From: Marininema halotolerans
GTDB lineage: Bacteria; Bacillota; Bacilli; Thermoactinomycetales; DSM-45169
Reading direction: 5' to 3'
DNA: 64,000 bases
Assembly: GCF_900116235.1 (NCBI RefSeq)
Contig: NZ_FPAA01000005.1
Location: forward strand, 62,001-126,000
Under the pieces are notes generated by a model. That model ran no database searches and was not told where the DNA came from. It saw nothing but the letters and a program-made list of their open reading frames with translations. Positions 1 to 11,989 of the stretch are shown here, one piece after another. Position numbers and translations under genes: made by a program. Position 1 is the first letter of the stretch. Every line of letters begins with the position of its first letter.

Positions 1-1
1 A

Positions 2-2503
<2,502 letters not shown>

Positions 2504-2534
2504 CGGCTGTTTCACCCTGAAGGAGGGATGAATT

Positions 2535-3959
2535 GTGGCCAAACAAATGCCCGATATGTCGGATTATCAATATGGTTTCCACGATAAAGACGTCTCTGTT
2601 TTCCGTTCCAAGCGGGGATTGACACGTGAAATTGTGGAAGAGATTTCTCGAATGAAGGATGAACCCCAGTGGATGTTGGATTTCCGTCTGAAATCCCTGG
2701 AACAATTTTATAAAATGCCCATGCCAACAAGTGAAAACTCGAAGTGGTTTTCGATTCTGCCTGGTAAACTGGATGAACTCAATTTTGATGACATCACGTA
2801 CTACGTGAAACCCTCTGAGCGTCAAGGACGTAGTTGGGATGAAGTACCTGATGAGATCAAGCAAACCTTTGAGAAATTAGGGATTCCAGAGGCAGAGCAA
2901 AAATTCCTTGCCGGGGTATCCGCTCAGTATGAATCGGAAGTGGTATACCACAACATGCAAAAGGAATTAGAGGATCTCGGTGTGATCTTCTGCGATACCG
3001 ATACGGCAGTGAAGGAGTATCCGGAGCTGGTAAAAGAGTACTTTGGTACGGTAGTACCTGCTACGGATAACAAATTTGCAGCACTCAACAGTGCGGTATG
3101 GAGTGGTGGTAGTTTCATTTACATCCCGAAAGGGGTGAAGTGTGAGGTCCCACTACAAGCCTACTTCCGCATTAATTCGGAGAACATGGGTCAGTTTGAA
3201 CGGACGCTAATCATCGCAGATGAAGAATCCTTCGTTCACTACGTTGAAGGATGTACCGCTCCGATTTATAGCACGAACTCCCTTCACAGCGCCGTTGTGG
3301 AAATCATCGTGAAGGACCATGCACGTTGCCGTTATACCACCATTCAAAACTGGGCACCAAATGTTTACAACTTAGTAACGAAGCGTGCAGTTGCTGAGAA
3401 GGGTGCTCACATGGAATGGGTGGATGGTAACATTGGTTCCAAGCTAACGATGAAGTACCCTGCTGTCATCATGAAAGGGGAAGGCGCTAAAGCGGATGTC
3501 CTCTCCATTGCTGTTGCAGGTAAAGGTCAGCACCAGGATGCAGGTGCAAAGGTGACGGCACTTGCGCCAAACTGTACGTCAACAATCGTGTCGAAGTCCA
3601 TCTCCAAACAAGGTGGGAAAGTCACCTATCGCGGACTGCAAAGTTTCGGTAAAAAAGCAACAGGATCCAAAGCGAAAATTGAGTGTGATACCCTCATTCT
3701 TGATGACCAGTCCACTTCGGATACGATTCCTTATAACGAAATCAAAACCGACGATATCGTGTTAGAACACGAAGCAACGGTATCAAAGGTCTCTGAGGAG
3801 CAACTGTTCTATCTCATGAGCCGCGGTCTATCGGAAGAGGAAGCGACCCAGATGATCGTGATGGGCTTCATTGAACCCTTCACCAAAGAGCTTCCGATGG
3901 AGTATGCCGTTGAAATGAACCGGTTGATCAAGTTTGAAATGGAAGGTAGTATTGGATAA
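2535..3959 (+). CDS. sufB: Fe-S cluster assembly protein SufB
   Basis: SufB scaffold subunit of 474 residues, near the usual family length of about 465. It is the core of the SufBC2D assembly complex. The GTG start at 2535 follows AAGGAGGG at 7 nt. Recognisable blocks are the central beta-helix region with VEGCTAPIY and the C-terminal [19 protein letters not shown] stretch shared with SufD. It is the last gene of the operon and is followed by an intrinsic terminator. Confidence 0.95.
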   Translation: MAKQMPDMSDYQYGFHDKDVSVFRSKRGLTREIVEEISRMKDEPQWMLDFRLKSLEQFYKMPMPTSENSKWFSILPGKLDELNFDDITYYVKPSERQGRSWDEVPDEIKQTFEKLGIPEAEQKFLAGVSAQYESEVVYHNMQKELEDLGVIFCDTDTAVKEYPELVKEYFGTVVPATDNKFAALNSAVWSGGSFIYIPKGVKCEVPLQAYFRINSENMGQFERTLIIADEESFVHYVEGCTAPIYSTNSLHSAVVEIIVKDHARCRYTTIQNWAPNVYNLVTKRAVAEKGAHMEWVDGNIGSKLTMKYPAVIMKGEGAKADVLSIAVAGKGQHQDAGAKVTALAPNCTSTIVSKSISKQGGKVTYRGLQSFGKKATGSKAKIECDTLILDDQSTSDTIPYNEIKTDDIVLEHEATVSKVSEEQLFYLMSRGLSEEEATQMIVMGFIEPFTKELPMEYAVEMNRLIKFEMEGSIG

Positions 3960-3998
3960 ACCATGCCTTTCAAGGTAATTGTTTGTTCAGGAATAATG

Positions 3999-4050
3999 CA
4001 CCCACAATTCACCCACGAACATTAGGTGGTGACATTGTGGGTGTATTTTT
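3999..4050 (+). terminator. Intrinsic terminator of the suf operon
   Basis: CACCCACAAT with TCACC at 3999-4015 pairs with GGTGA and ATTGTGGGTG at 4025-4043, with one bulged base, and is followed by ATTTTT. It lies 40 bases after the sufB stop. Confidence 0.8.
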
Positions 4051-4301
4051 CATTCATACGATTAAAAGATGTAGTAAACATGTAGTTGCCAATAGGAAGA
4101 CATACCTTAGTACAAGCCCCTCTGCAAGTCTTGCCATGACCGAAAGACGGCGACGGAGGAGGGTGGAGGTGGATGGAATCAGAGGAGGGTGAATCATACA
4201 GAACGCATGTAAATAGGTTGGAACAGAGAGACTTCTCTATCGAACCCCTATCTAATCCTATTGAAAAAACTGTACAACATAATTCACTGAAAAATAAATT
4301 C

Positions 4302-4329
4302 TTGACTGTAAGTATAAATTTGGTATAGT
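4302..4329 (+). promoter_or_regulatory. Sigma-A-type promoter for the secreted protein/lipoprotein pair
   Basis: TTGACT at 4302-4307 and TATAGT at 4324-4329 are separated by 16 nt in AT-rich DNA, about 50 nt before the ATG at 4380. A ribosome binding site GGATGGAG precedes that ATG. The rest of the gap from 4051 shows no gene I can support. Confidence 0.6.
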
Positions 4330-4379
4330 AGTATTTATGTGAAAAATACATAATAATATTAGGATGGAGAAGTGGTTAG

Positions 4380-5456
4380 ATGAAATCGTTTGGAAAAATA
4401 GCAGTTACTTTAGTATCTATTTTAACTGTATCTTCATTGACAATTTCGCCAGCATACGCAGATGGGGGTGAATGGGTTTCTGCGGGGGCAGATGCCACTT
4501 TTTATGAAAATAGTAAAGTAGTTCAGATTACAGGGGGAGACTTTGAAGCTTCCATAACGGTGTCAGGGATTCGTGATGCTAATATTTCTGAACAGGATCG
4601 ATATGTTAATTTTGAATTGTGGGAGGATGATTCTACTAACGAGGATGATTATGTAGGAAGTTGCGAAGTAGAGTTGAAATCAGATTTGGGTTTTGGTCAT
4701 AGTGATTGTATCTGGCGCGATATAGATAAATTCGTAGATGGAGAGAATGGCAAAGCTGAATTTTATCTTAAAAGGGACTCCATGTTGAATTACCCTGCAA
4801 GTGGTGTATATTACAGTGGTCACGATGCTGAGGCCCCTACTGATAGCCAGGAGATGGTTGTTGGTGATAACTACGGAGAGGTAGTGGGGTACTATATAAA
4901 GGACGAAAAGGGATTTGAAAAGGTTCAAAACCCTGAGCAGTCTGGCTCAGTAGAGTTGGGCAATGGTAGTCCCAATCATACAGTAGTAGAAATTGATGAT
5001 CCTGAACGTGCACCGGCTTGTCCTGGTGGATGGGAATATAATGCTTCAAAGACCAAATATGCTTTTTCAAAAATTACTTATGGTAAAGTTGGTTACAATT
5101 ATGGTCACAAAACAATGAAATTCGCATCTACAATAACGACAACAAAAACACAAGGCACGGAATTTAGTTCACAAGTGGAAGTCGGTGGTCAGATAAAAGC
5201 TGTTGCCTATGAAGTAGGAGCAAAAATTACATCTGGAGGAAAGATTTCCAATTCAGTTACCGTGTCAAAATCTGATACTATGGAAGTTTACATAGATCCT
5301 GGTTATAAAGGTTGGGCAGACTATGGATCTATGAGAGAAAGCTGGAAGGGTGAACTCTATTACTTGACAGACCGGTGTAAGAAGACGAAGGAGAAATATC
5401 TAAACGTTTATCTTCCTCGAAGAGATGCTTATGTATTCAAAGATAAAAAGTTATGA
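4380..5456 (+). CDS. Secreted protein of unknown function, beta-rich C-terminus
   Basis: I do not recognise the family. The 358-residue product starts with a clear Sec signal peptide: a lysine, a hydrophobic core, then a PAYA-DGG cleavage site near residue 27. The N-terminal half is acidic and beta-rich, with a cysteine pair near residue 100. Residues about 240-310 are rich in alternating Ser/Thr/Val (FASTITTTKTQGTEF, SNSVTVSKSD), the kind of pattern seen in aerolysin/ETX-type beta-hairpins; that resemblance is only an impression. Its stop overlaps the start of the lipoprotein gene by 4 nt. The DNA is more AT-rich than suf, which may indicate transfer. Confidence 0.8.
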   Translation: MKSFGKIAVTLVSILTVSSLTISPAYADGGEWVSAGADATFYENSKVVQITGGDFEASITVSGIRDANISEQDRYVNFELWEDDSTNEDDYVGSCEVELKSDLGFGHSDCIWRDIDKFVDGENGKAEFYLKRDSMLNYPASGVYYSGHDAEAPTDSQEMVVGDNYGEVVGYYIKDEKGFEKVQNPEQSGSVELGNGSPNHTVVEIDDPERAPACPGGWEYNASKTKYAFSKITYGKVGYNYGHKTMKFASTITTTKTQGTEFSSQVEVGGQIKAVAYEVGAKITSGGKISNSVTVSKSDTMEVYIDPGYKGWADYGSMRESWKGELYYLTDRCKKTKEKYLNVYLPRRDAYVFKDKKL

Positions 5457-6277
5457 GATATCCAATTCGATATATATATGTTGTATTTTCACTTGTGATC
5501 TTATGTGGGTGTTATAATGATGAATTAAATAAGGTGCAAATAAAGGATTCAAATGAAAAAAAGCAATCAAATGATGTAATAAGCGTTAAAGAGTTTGAAG
5601 TAAATGACGCTCCTTTTAAGCAAAGTAAGACACCGGAAGAAGCTGTAATACATCAAGTTAAATATAAATTATCGAATAAAAAAGTGGTTCAAGCCAAGAA
5701 GAAAAACGTACTATACAGTGTTACCTATGGTAATCAAGGGGTTACTGCTGTAAAGGTGCCTTCCTGTACTGTTACCGACTATTTTCTCTTTTCCACAGAT
5801 CCCGACAACGATCGAAAAGAAAAACGTTATTGGGCAATAAATGGTGTTCTGGATGTCACCATTGGAGAAATGGAAAAAGATTCAAAAGGCCTAGCTTTGC
5901 CTTTCAAAGAATTTGTTTCAGGAAAATTTTCTATAGACGACAACGATAAAAAGGTTATATGGGCCATTGCTAATGAAAAGCACGTTATAACCATAGGGAA
6001 GTTTCCCATTCCCCCTCTCGATCATAAACTGAATGGAAAGCCTCAACTGCAGTTCCCGTTGGAAAATTTTTCTCCCAAGGATCCCAAACGGGACTCTATT
6101 CTCAACATGGGTAAACACTATCTATTCCTAGGAACAAAAGGGAATCCCATTCTCTATTACCGCGAGGGAGATTCTCTCATATGGATTAGTGGAAATGTCT
6201 CCGAAAAGGAATTAAAAAAACTAGCCGCTTCCTTACCAAAGGTTTCAAGCTCTAGTTTTCCTTTCTCTAAAGAGTAG
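5453..6277 (+). CDS. Predicted lipoprotein, unknown function
   Basis: 274 residues with a lipoprotein signal: hydrophobic segment YVVFSLVIL followed by the lipobox LCGC, so the mature protein should be anchored to the outer face of the membrane by its cysteine near residue 20. The rest is lysine-rich and I recognise no domain. The ATG overlaps the stop of the secreted protein gene (ATGA), so the two are very likely co-translated and functionally linked. A terminator follows directly. Confidence 0.8.
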   Translation: MRYPIRYIYVVFSLVILCGCYNDELNKVQIKDSNEKKQSNDVISVKEFEVNDAPFKQSKTPEEAVIHQVKYKLSNKKVVQAKKKNVLYSVTYGNQGVTAVKVPSCTVTDYFLFSTDPDNDRKEKRYWAINGVLDVTIGEMEKDSKGLALPFKEFVSGKFSIDDNDKKVIWAIANEKHVITIGKFPIPPLDHKLNGKPQLQFPLENFSPKDPKRDSILNMGKHYLFLGTKGNPILYYREGDSLIWISGNVSEKELKKLAASLPKVSSSSFPFSKE

Positions 6278-6305
6278 AAAAGAAAAATCATATAATTGGG
6301 TGCAT

Positions 6306-6353
6306 CCCCCTCAGATAGACAAAAGTTATTGTTTATTTGAGGGGGTTCTTCTT
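6306..6353 (+). terminator. Intrinsic terminator after the lipoprotein gene
   Basis: CCCCCTCA at 6306-6313 pairs with TGAGGGGG at 6338-6345, followed by TTCTTCTT. The following 275 bases up to the YVTN gene contain a G-rich stretch (6410-6480) that I could not assign. Confidence 0.75.
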
Positions 6354-6628
6354 ATTGAGGGATAAAGTTAATCGATAAACATCTGAGTGTAAAGGACTAC
6401 ACAACTAGAGAGAGGGTGGTAGGGAGGGGGGAACAAACCTCTGGGAGGGACTCGCCCTGAGCTCCGGTGGCTGCAATGCTTTTTTGAGCGAATGTTGGTT
6501 TAGAGCTTATTCCTCTTTCCTATCAATCGAAACTAAAAATAGGTACACGCTTACCCTTTTGATTTGAACACTTGTCTGCGGTAGCGAATAGAGTGTTAGA
6601 AATCAATTTTGGTAGGAGTGTGGGGTAA

Positions 6629-7636
6629 TTGGGTATGGGTAGTAAATTATATGTGAGTAATGCCGGCAGCAATAAGCTCTCGATTATTAGTCTCCTGACC
6701 AATCGGGTGATAAAAACGGTGAGAGTGGGACCGAGCCCGGCCAATATTCGCTTATCTCCAGATGGACAGTATATTTTTGTTTGCAATATGGGGGGGAGAA
6801 CGGTTTCCGTCCTGCGAGCGATAAATAATCAGATCGTCACCCATATCAGAGTAGGACGAGGCCCCAATAATATTAAGTTTTCAAGAGAGGGATTCGGTTA
6901 CGTAACCAATTTTAGAGATCGAACCATTTCCATTATCGACCCAGATAATTTTAAAGTCATCAAAACGGTAGTAGTAGGACCCCGGCCGAGAAATGTGGAG
7001 TTTTTCGGAGAGAAGAATTTGGCTTATATCACCATCCATGGTAGTAACTATATTTCCGTTCTCAACACGTTAAGTAACCGTGTGGTTGATCGAATTAGGG
7101 TGGGTCGAGGACCTTTAGTCACGGAGATTACAGATGATGGACAAATCTTGTATTCAACCAATGAGCGAAGTAACACGGTATCCGTTGTCGATTTAAACAC
7201 GAATACAACGATTAAAACGTTGCGAGTTGGAAGAAGACCACGCATTATTGCGCTATCACAAGACCGCTCACAAGCCTATGTTACCAATCGAGGGGGCGTC
7301 ACTGTCTCCATTATTCGAACGGCTGATAATACGGTCAGTAATACCGTTCGAGTCGGGCCAAATCCTACTAATCTAGCAACATCGAGTGATGGAAAGTTGC
7401 TTTATGTCACGCTGTTTCGGGGGAGGTCTGTGGCTGTTGTCCAATTGGATACTCTTCGTGTGCGCTATGTTCCGGTCGGGAGAAAGCCCTTTGCTGTGGA
7501 GTTACTGGATAACGGACTGCGGGGATATGTAACCAACATGGGCAGCGATACCGTGTCGGTTTTTCGGACGAGGGATCTAAAGGTTTTTAAAACGATTGAG
7601 GTAGGGAAATCTCCAAGAAATATCCGTGCATTTTAA
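6629..7636 (+). CDS. YVTN-family beta-propeller repeat protein
   Basis: About 335 residues made almost wholly of eight repeats of roughly 42 residues. Each has a strand like GSNxxSII, a variable linker and a VGxxPxxI/V turn (VGPSPANI, VGRGPNNI, VGPRPRNV and so on), the signature of YVTN beta-propellers. I place the start at TTG 6629 because it gives MGMG at the N-terminus, matching the paralogue at 43995; ATG 6635 is the alternative. There is no signal peptide, so the protein may be cytosolic or exported by an unknown route. Function is unknown; propellers usually bind partners or ligands. Confidence 0.82.
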   Translation: MGMGSKLYVSNAGSNKLSIISLLTNRVIKTVRVGPSPANIRLSPDGQYIFVCNMGGRTVSVLRAINNQIVTHIRVGRGPNNIKFSREGFGYVTNFRDRTISIIDPDNFKVIKTVVVGPRPRNVEFFGEKNLAYITIHGSNYISVLNTLSNRVVDRIRVGRGPLVTEITDDGQILYSTNERSNTVSVVDLNTNTTIKTLRVGRRPRIIALSQDRSQAYVTNRGGVTVSIIRTADNTVSNTVRVGPNPTNLATSSDGKLLYVTLFRGRSVAVVQLDTLRVRYVPVGRKPFAVELLDNGLRGYVTNMGSDTVSVFRTRDLKVFKTIEVGKSPRNIRAF

Positions 7637-7710
7637 CGGCGGATATAGTACTTTCTGCCCTTTTAACCAGTGTAAAAGGGTATGCATGAATGGTTCGCTT
7701 TTAAAAAAGG

Positions 7711-7749
7711 AAGAACCCACCTGATAAGTTGGGTGGGTTCTTCTGTTTA
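7711..7749. terminator. Bidirectional terminator between YVTN gene and dapL
   Basis: AAGAACCCACC at 7711-7721 pairs perfectly with GGTGGGTTCTT at 7732-7742. Thymine-rich DNA follows on the plus strand, and an A-run at 7703-7708 gives a U-run on the minus strand, so it can serve both convergent genes. A second hairpin (CCCTTTTA/TAAAAGGG) lies at about 7658-7680. Confidence 0.75.
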
Positions 7750-7928
7750 GGGAAAGTTGTTTATTTCTTTTGTGCACAGTTTCTTTTCGCGTTTACATCG
7801 GTGAATTTGATCCTTCTGCAAACGAATCGTCGGTTATTATTAACTTCTTGAACAAGAAAGCTTGTTTTGTCCGTATTCTTTATGCTAGAAAATTTTCTTG
7901 TACACTTGTATGTAGTGGATTGTTTAGG

Positions 7929-9062
7929 TCATTGAGCCTGCGTTTCAAGGTACTTAATCATTAATCGAATCGCAATCGGAATGGCTTCTTCGTCGGGTTC
8001 GAGCTGGGGATGATGAAGACCATAGGGGGTATCTACACCCAGCCAAAACATAAAGCCGGGAATCTCCTTTAGAAAATAACCAAAGTCTTCTCCAGCCATG
8101 GCCTCACGACATTCGATGACTTCAACGTTTCCTTTGGAACCCGCCCAGTCCATAAAGGATCGAGTTAGGGCTTCATTGTTGGTAACCTGACAATAGTTGG
8201 CTCCCCAATCGATGCTCGCTTTGCATTGAAAGCCGATTTCGATGCCATGGACGAGAGAGGAGACTCTCTCTTTGATTTTGTCCATGACGTCGATGGAGAG
8301 GGTACGGATCGTTCCTTCTAGACGGGCAGAGCCGGGAATAATGTTTTGCTTGGTGCCAATGGTTACTTTCCCAAGCGTTAAAATTGCGGAGTCTAACGGA
8401 TCGATATTGCGCGAGACAATGGTCTGTAACTGCATCGCCAATTGCGAAGCTGTGATCACCATATCATTGGCACGATGGGGCAGGGAGGCATGTCCGGATG
8501 TGCCTACAAGGTCAATAAAAAGCTCAGAGGTATTGGCAAAGAGAATGCCCGGTCTTGTCGCAATGGTTCCCACGGGATAGTCCGGCCCGATATGAAGACC
8601 GAAGAGTTGATCGGGTTTCCATCTCGTAAATTCGTCAGTTGCCAGCATCGGCTCGGCGCCACCAGGGCCCTCTTCCGCAGGTTGGAAGATAAAAAGAAGA
8701 TGATCCTTCACAGGATTGTTGGCAAAGTGGGAGAGTATTCCTAGACCGATCGCCATATGCATATCGTGACCACAGGCATGCATCTGACCAGGGTGTCTGG
8801 AGGAAAAGTCATAGGAGGTTTCTTCCGTCAAAGGAAGTCCGTCCATATCGGCACGCCAACCTAAGGTTCTCTTTCCTACTGTTCCTTGTACACGAACCAA
8901 AATACCCGTACGCCATGTCTTTACCTCCAAGTAATCTTGGGGGAGACGGGCGATAAAATCTAAGAGATAGCGTTGGGTCTTCCATTCTTGAAAACCCAAT
9001 TCAGGTATCTGATGGAGGTGACGTCGTACTTCGATCATCGAGTGAAGGTTGCTTGTGCTCAT
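7929..9062 (-). CDS. dapL: M20 amidohydrolase, probable N-acetyl-diaminopimelate deacetylase
   Basis: A 377-residue M20D metallopeptidase-fold amidohydrolase. Metal-binding blocks are visible: [15 protein letters not shown], and the C-terminal GEDFGYF. Its position downstream of dapH and an aminotransferase suggests the last acetylase-branch step, N-acetyl-LL-diaminopimelate to LL-diaminopimelate plus acetate, as for YkuR of B. subtilis. The start is the ATG at 9062, preceded by AAAGGAGG; a longer reading from 9080 would run over that site. It could instead be a general N-acyl amino acid hydrolase; the neighbours favour the lysine/cell-wall role. Confidence 0.82.
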   Translation of the reverse strand: MSTSNLHSMIEVRRHLHQIPELGFQEWKTQRYLLDFIARLPQDYLEVKTWRTGILVRVQGTVGKRTLGWRADMDGLPLTEETSYDFSSRHPGQMHACGHDMHMAIGLGILSHFANNPVKDHLLFIFQPAEEGPGGAEPMLATDEFTRWKPDQLFGLHIGPDYPVGTIATRPGILFANTSELFIDLVGTSGHASLPHRANDMVITASQLAMQLQTIVSRNIDPLDSAILTLGKVTIGTKQNIIPGSARLEGTIRTLSIDVMDKIKERVSSLVHGIEIGFQCKASIDWGANYCQVTNNEALTRSFMDWAGSKGNVEVIECREAMAGEDFGYFLKEIPGFMFWLGVDTPYGLHHPQLEPDEEAIPIAIRLMIKYLETQAQ

Positions 9063-9126
9063 AGTTTTCCTCCTTTGCAAAGGAACAGGTCAGGATTTTA
9101 AGGATGGATCGGTTGAAGACAACGAA

Positions 9127-10338
9127 TTAATCCGTTGTCGTTTGAGTAAAGAGGGCATCCAGTTCGCTAATAAATGCATCCGTTTCCTTGGTAGAAAGGG
9201 TGAGTGGAGGTAGAAGGCGTATCACCGTTTGCTGGGCGATATCAATGAGGTATCCCTTGAGCATCAATTGCTGTTGAAGCGCTGTACACGTTTGGGCGGA
9301 AAGTCCCGTGCGAATACCGATCATCATGCCTTTTCCGCTGATCGAAGTGATGACTTGGGGATGCTTCTCTTTTAAATGATGCAAGCCATTCCATAGGTGT
9401 TCAGCATGTCGTTGCCCCATTTCAATGCCTCCATCATCCAACAGCACTTCAAGAACAGCATTGCCTAGGGCGGCAGATAGCGGAGAAGGAGCAAAGGTGG
9501 TCCCATGGTCACCCGGTTGGAATACTTCAGATAGAGGGTGTCTTGCGATCATGCCTCCCAGAGGGAGTCCGCCTCCGACTCCTTTGGCAAACAAAATGAG
9601 ATCGGGTTCGATTTCAGCATGTTGATATGCGAATAACTTTCCGGTTCGCCCGATTCCTGTTTGGATTTCATCCATACATAAAAGTATCCCATGCGTACGA
9701 CAAAGCCTTTCCATTTCGCGAAGAGTCTCAATCGGTAAAGGTTGTACACCACCGGCTCCGAGAATCGGTTCAGCAAGGATTGCCGCCGGGCGTTCATGTT
9801 CACACCAATAACGGAGCCCATCGACATCCTCAGGATCGACTTCATAGACAGGGATATCGGGTTGGGGGAAGTCCTGATAAATATGAGCTTGTCGCGTTAG
9901 ACGGACGGCTCCCAAGGTTCGACCATGAAAACTTCGTTTCATCACGATAAAGCCTCGCCGTCCCTCTCCCTGTGATTGAGACCATTTGTGGACAAGCTTG
10001 ACGAGGGATTCGGTGGCTTCCGCCCCCGAGTTGGTAAAAAAGACTTTGCCAGGAATACTGTTCTCAACCAATCGCTTGGCAAGCGTGATCGCGGGTGGAT
10101 TGAGGAATTTATTTGAGATATGAAGAAAGTGTTCGGCTTGTTCGTGAAGCGTCTTTAAAATTTTGGGATGGGAGTGGCCTAAAATATTGACAGCGAGTCC
10201 GCTAAATAGATCCAGATAGCTTTTCCCTTCCGTATCCACTAGCGTATTTCCCGTTGCTTTGGCAATAGCGATTGGCAAACGATGATACGTTGGTAAGAGG
10301 TATGTCTTATCCAAAGTAGCCCATTTGTCGTTCATCAT
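9127..10338 (-). CDS. Class III aminotransferase, acetylornithine/N-acetyl-diaminopimelate type
   Basis: A 403-residue PLP enzyme of the ArgD-like class III family. The PLP lysine lies in FAKGVGGGLPLGG, the cofactor aspartate in MDEIQTGIGRTG, and FTNSGAEATE marks the phosphate-binding region. It sits between dapH and the deacetylase gene, so it probably aminates N-acetyl-2-amino-6-oxopimelate. In B. subtilis this step is usually assigned to a class I enzyme (PatA), so a class III enzyme here is an inference from context. The start is one of two adjacent ATGs (10338 or 10335) after AGGAGGG. Confidence 0.82.
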   Translation of the reverse strand: MMNDKWATLDKTYLLPTYHRLPIAIAKATGNTLVDTEGKSYLDLFSGLAVNILGHSHPKILKTLHEQAEHFLHISNKFLNPPAITLAKRLVENSIPGKVFFTNSGAEATESLVKLVHKWSQSQGEGRRGFIVMKRSFHGRTLGAVRLTRQAHIYQDFPQPDIPVYEVDPEDVDGLRYWCEHERPAAILAEPILGAGGVQPLPIETLREMERLCRTHGILLCMDEIQTGIGRTGKLFAYQHAEIEPDLILFAKGVGGGLPLGGMIARHPLSEVFQPGDHGTTFAPSPLSAALGNAVLEVLLDDGGIEMGQRHAEHLWNGLHHLKEKHPQVITSISGKGMMIGIRTGLSAQTCTALQQQLMLKGYLIDIAQQTVIRLLPPLTLSTKETDAFISELDALFTQTTTD

Positions 10339-10387
10339 GCGCCCTCCTTATTAATTCGGTAGTGGATTAATCCAAGGGATCATCGAT

Positions 10388-10417
10388 TGAAAAAGAAGGA
10401 CCGTATCGCTACGGCCC
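10388..10417 (-). terminator. Hairpin with U-run between dapH and the aminotransferase gene
   Basis: On the minus strand GGGCCGTA and TACGGTCC close a GCGA loop (10398-10417), followed by TTCTTTTT. This is a good intrinsic terminator inside what looks like an operon, so downstream genes may be expressed at a lower level or from their own promoter. Confidence 0.7.
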
Positions 10418-10445
10418 ATTCTCTCTTCACCATCTTATGATTTTA

Positions 10446-11156
10446 TTACAGCTGGCGTAATTCATGTTTAATCTCTGTTTTGGAGCGTGTTTTCTCGTCA
10501 ATTTGCTTAATCACTTTAGCGGGTGTACCTGCGACAACACTATTTGCTGGCACATCATCCACTACGATGGCACCGGCGGCAACAACGGCTCCTTGATGCA
10601 CGGTGACGCCTTCGAGAATGACGGCATTCGCACCGATAACCACATCGTCTTCAATGACGACTGGTTTTGCTGAAGGTGGTTCAATCACACCAGCAATGAC
10701 ACTCCCCGCACCGATATGGCAGTTTTTACCGATGGTACCACGTCCGCCAACGACGACGTTCATATCAATCATCGTGCCATCACCGATGACGGCACCAATG
10801 TTAATAGAGGCCCCCATCATAATGACTGCGTTTTTGCCAATTTCCACTTGCTCCCGGATCATTGCACCGGGTTCGATACGAGCCGTAATGTTTTTCATAT
10901 CGAGGAGAGGGATAGCGGAGTTTCGGCGGTCATTTTCCACGACAACATCTTCAATTTGCTCTTTATGGGTATCCAACAGGGGTTGGATTACTTTCCAATC
11001 ACCAAAAAGGACACCTACGTTTCCTGTAATAAAGGATTGAATTTCGCTTCCGAATTCAATTCCTGAAAGGTCTCCTTTGAGATGGACCTTTACTGGCGTT
11101 TTCTTTTCGCTTTTTTGGATGAACTCGATAATTTGATTGGCATCCATTTGTTCCAT
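10446..11156 (-). CDS. dapH: 2,3,4,5-tetrahydrodipicolinate N-acetyltransferase DapH
   Basis: A 236-residue acetyltransferase that N-acetylates tetrahydrodipicolinate in the acetylase branch of diaminopimelate/lysine synthesis. The N-terminal domain ([10 protein letters not shown]) is typical of DapH. The C-terminal half is a left-handed beta-helix of hexapeptide repeats ([24 protein letters not shown]). The start is ATG 11156, giving MEQMDANQ; reading from 11174 would add six residues without support. Minus-strand promoter-like TATAAT sequences lie at 11198-11218. Confidence 0.93.
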   Translation of the reverse strand: MEQMDANQIIEFIQKSEKKTPVKVHLKGDLSGIEFGSEIQSFITGNVGVLFGDWKVIQPLLDTHKEQIEDVVVENDRRNSAIPLLDMKNITARIEPGAMIREQVEIGKNAVIMMGASINIGAVIGDGTMIDMNVVVGGRGTIGKNCHIGAGSVIAGVIEPPSAKPVVIEDDVVIGANAVILEGVTVHQGAVVAAGAIVVDDVPANSVVAGTPAKVIKQIDEKTRSKTEIKHELRQL

Positions 11157-11332
11157 GAGTAACACCCTTTCCATTCACGATAGATAATCGTTCAGTCATT
11201 ATACCCTTTCAGATTATAGCATAAAGGCGAAGATCCTCGAAAGTTAACCGTAGTCCTTTCTTGCATGATTGTACCCAGTGTCTTTAACGAATCGAATCCA
11301 TTTGTTCGAGGGAGGAAGAGAAATAAGTAACC

Positions 11333-11989
11333 TTAGCGATAGAGAAAACGACTTATACTCAGTAATAAAAAAGAAAACCCAATCGCAAAGAGTGACCAAA
11401 GGATCGCCATTTTCGTATCCCCTGTTTCAACGGCTAGATAGATAGCAGTAGGGATGGTTTGTGTTTTGCCAGGGATATTGCCTGCGAACATCATGGTTGC
11501 ACCAAATTCACCAAGAGCTCGGGCAAAGCCGAGTGACAATGCAGTGACCAAAGCGGGCCATGCTAAGGGAATGGTGACATAAATGAACACTTGGGCTTCT
11601 TTGGCTCCCATTGTGCGGGCAGCATCCTCTAGGTCGTTATCAACACGAGCGAAGCCGATTTTTAATGTCTGATAGACAAGGGGGAAGGCAACGACCATTG
11701 CCGCAAGGACAGCAGCAGGGAATGAAAAAACCAGGGGTTGATGGAAAAGATACTCAAACCCTTGACCAAATGGACTCCGTCTTCCCCCGACGATTAATAA
11801 CCCTAAGCCTACCACAGAGGGAGGTAAAACCAAGGGAAGGAGAAACAGGGTTTCTACGATCACTTTGCCATGAAATGGTCGATGGGTAAGCCACCAGGCA
11901 AATCCTAGAGCGAGTATAAAAGCGAAGATGCTGGCAAGGGTTGCTACTTCCAATGAAGTAAGGATTGGCGACCAGTATGAAGGAATCAT
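11333..11989 (-). CDS. modB: Molybdate ABC transporter permease ModB
   Basis: A 218-residue integral membrane permease. It has about five hydrophobic spans and the EAA-type cytoplasmic loop near MGAKEAQVFIYVTIP, followed by LGEFGATMMFAGN, which is characteristic of ModB. The ATG at 11989 overlaps the modA stop by 4 nt (ATGA), which fixes the start; the 75-base upstream extension overlaps modA and is not needed. The partner ATPase ModC is not seen in this window. Confidence 0.9.
   Translation of the reverse strand: MIPSYWSPILTSLEVATLASIFAFILALGFAWWLTHRPFHGKVIVETLFLLPLVLPPSVVGLGLLIVGGRRSPFGQGFEYLFHQPLVFSFPAAVLAAMVVAFPLVYQTLKIGFARVDNDLEDAARTMGAKEAQVFIYVTIPLAWPALVTALSLGFARALGEFGATMMFAGNIPGKTQTIPTAIYLAVETGDTKMAILWSLFAIGFSFLLLSISRFLYR

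Noticed and set aside
6405-6490. G-rich stretch as a riboswitch or T-box leader
   Set aside because: No conserved aptamer core, T-box sequence or terminator arrangement could be recognised.
10603-11040. 145-residue plus-strand ORF opposite dapH
   Set aside because: It is the complement of the dapH hexapeptide repeats, which explains its repetitive composition.
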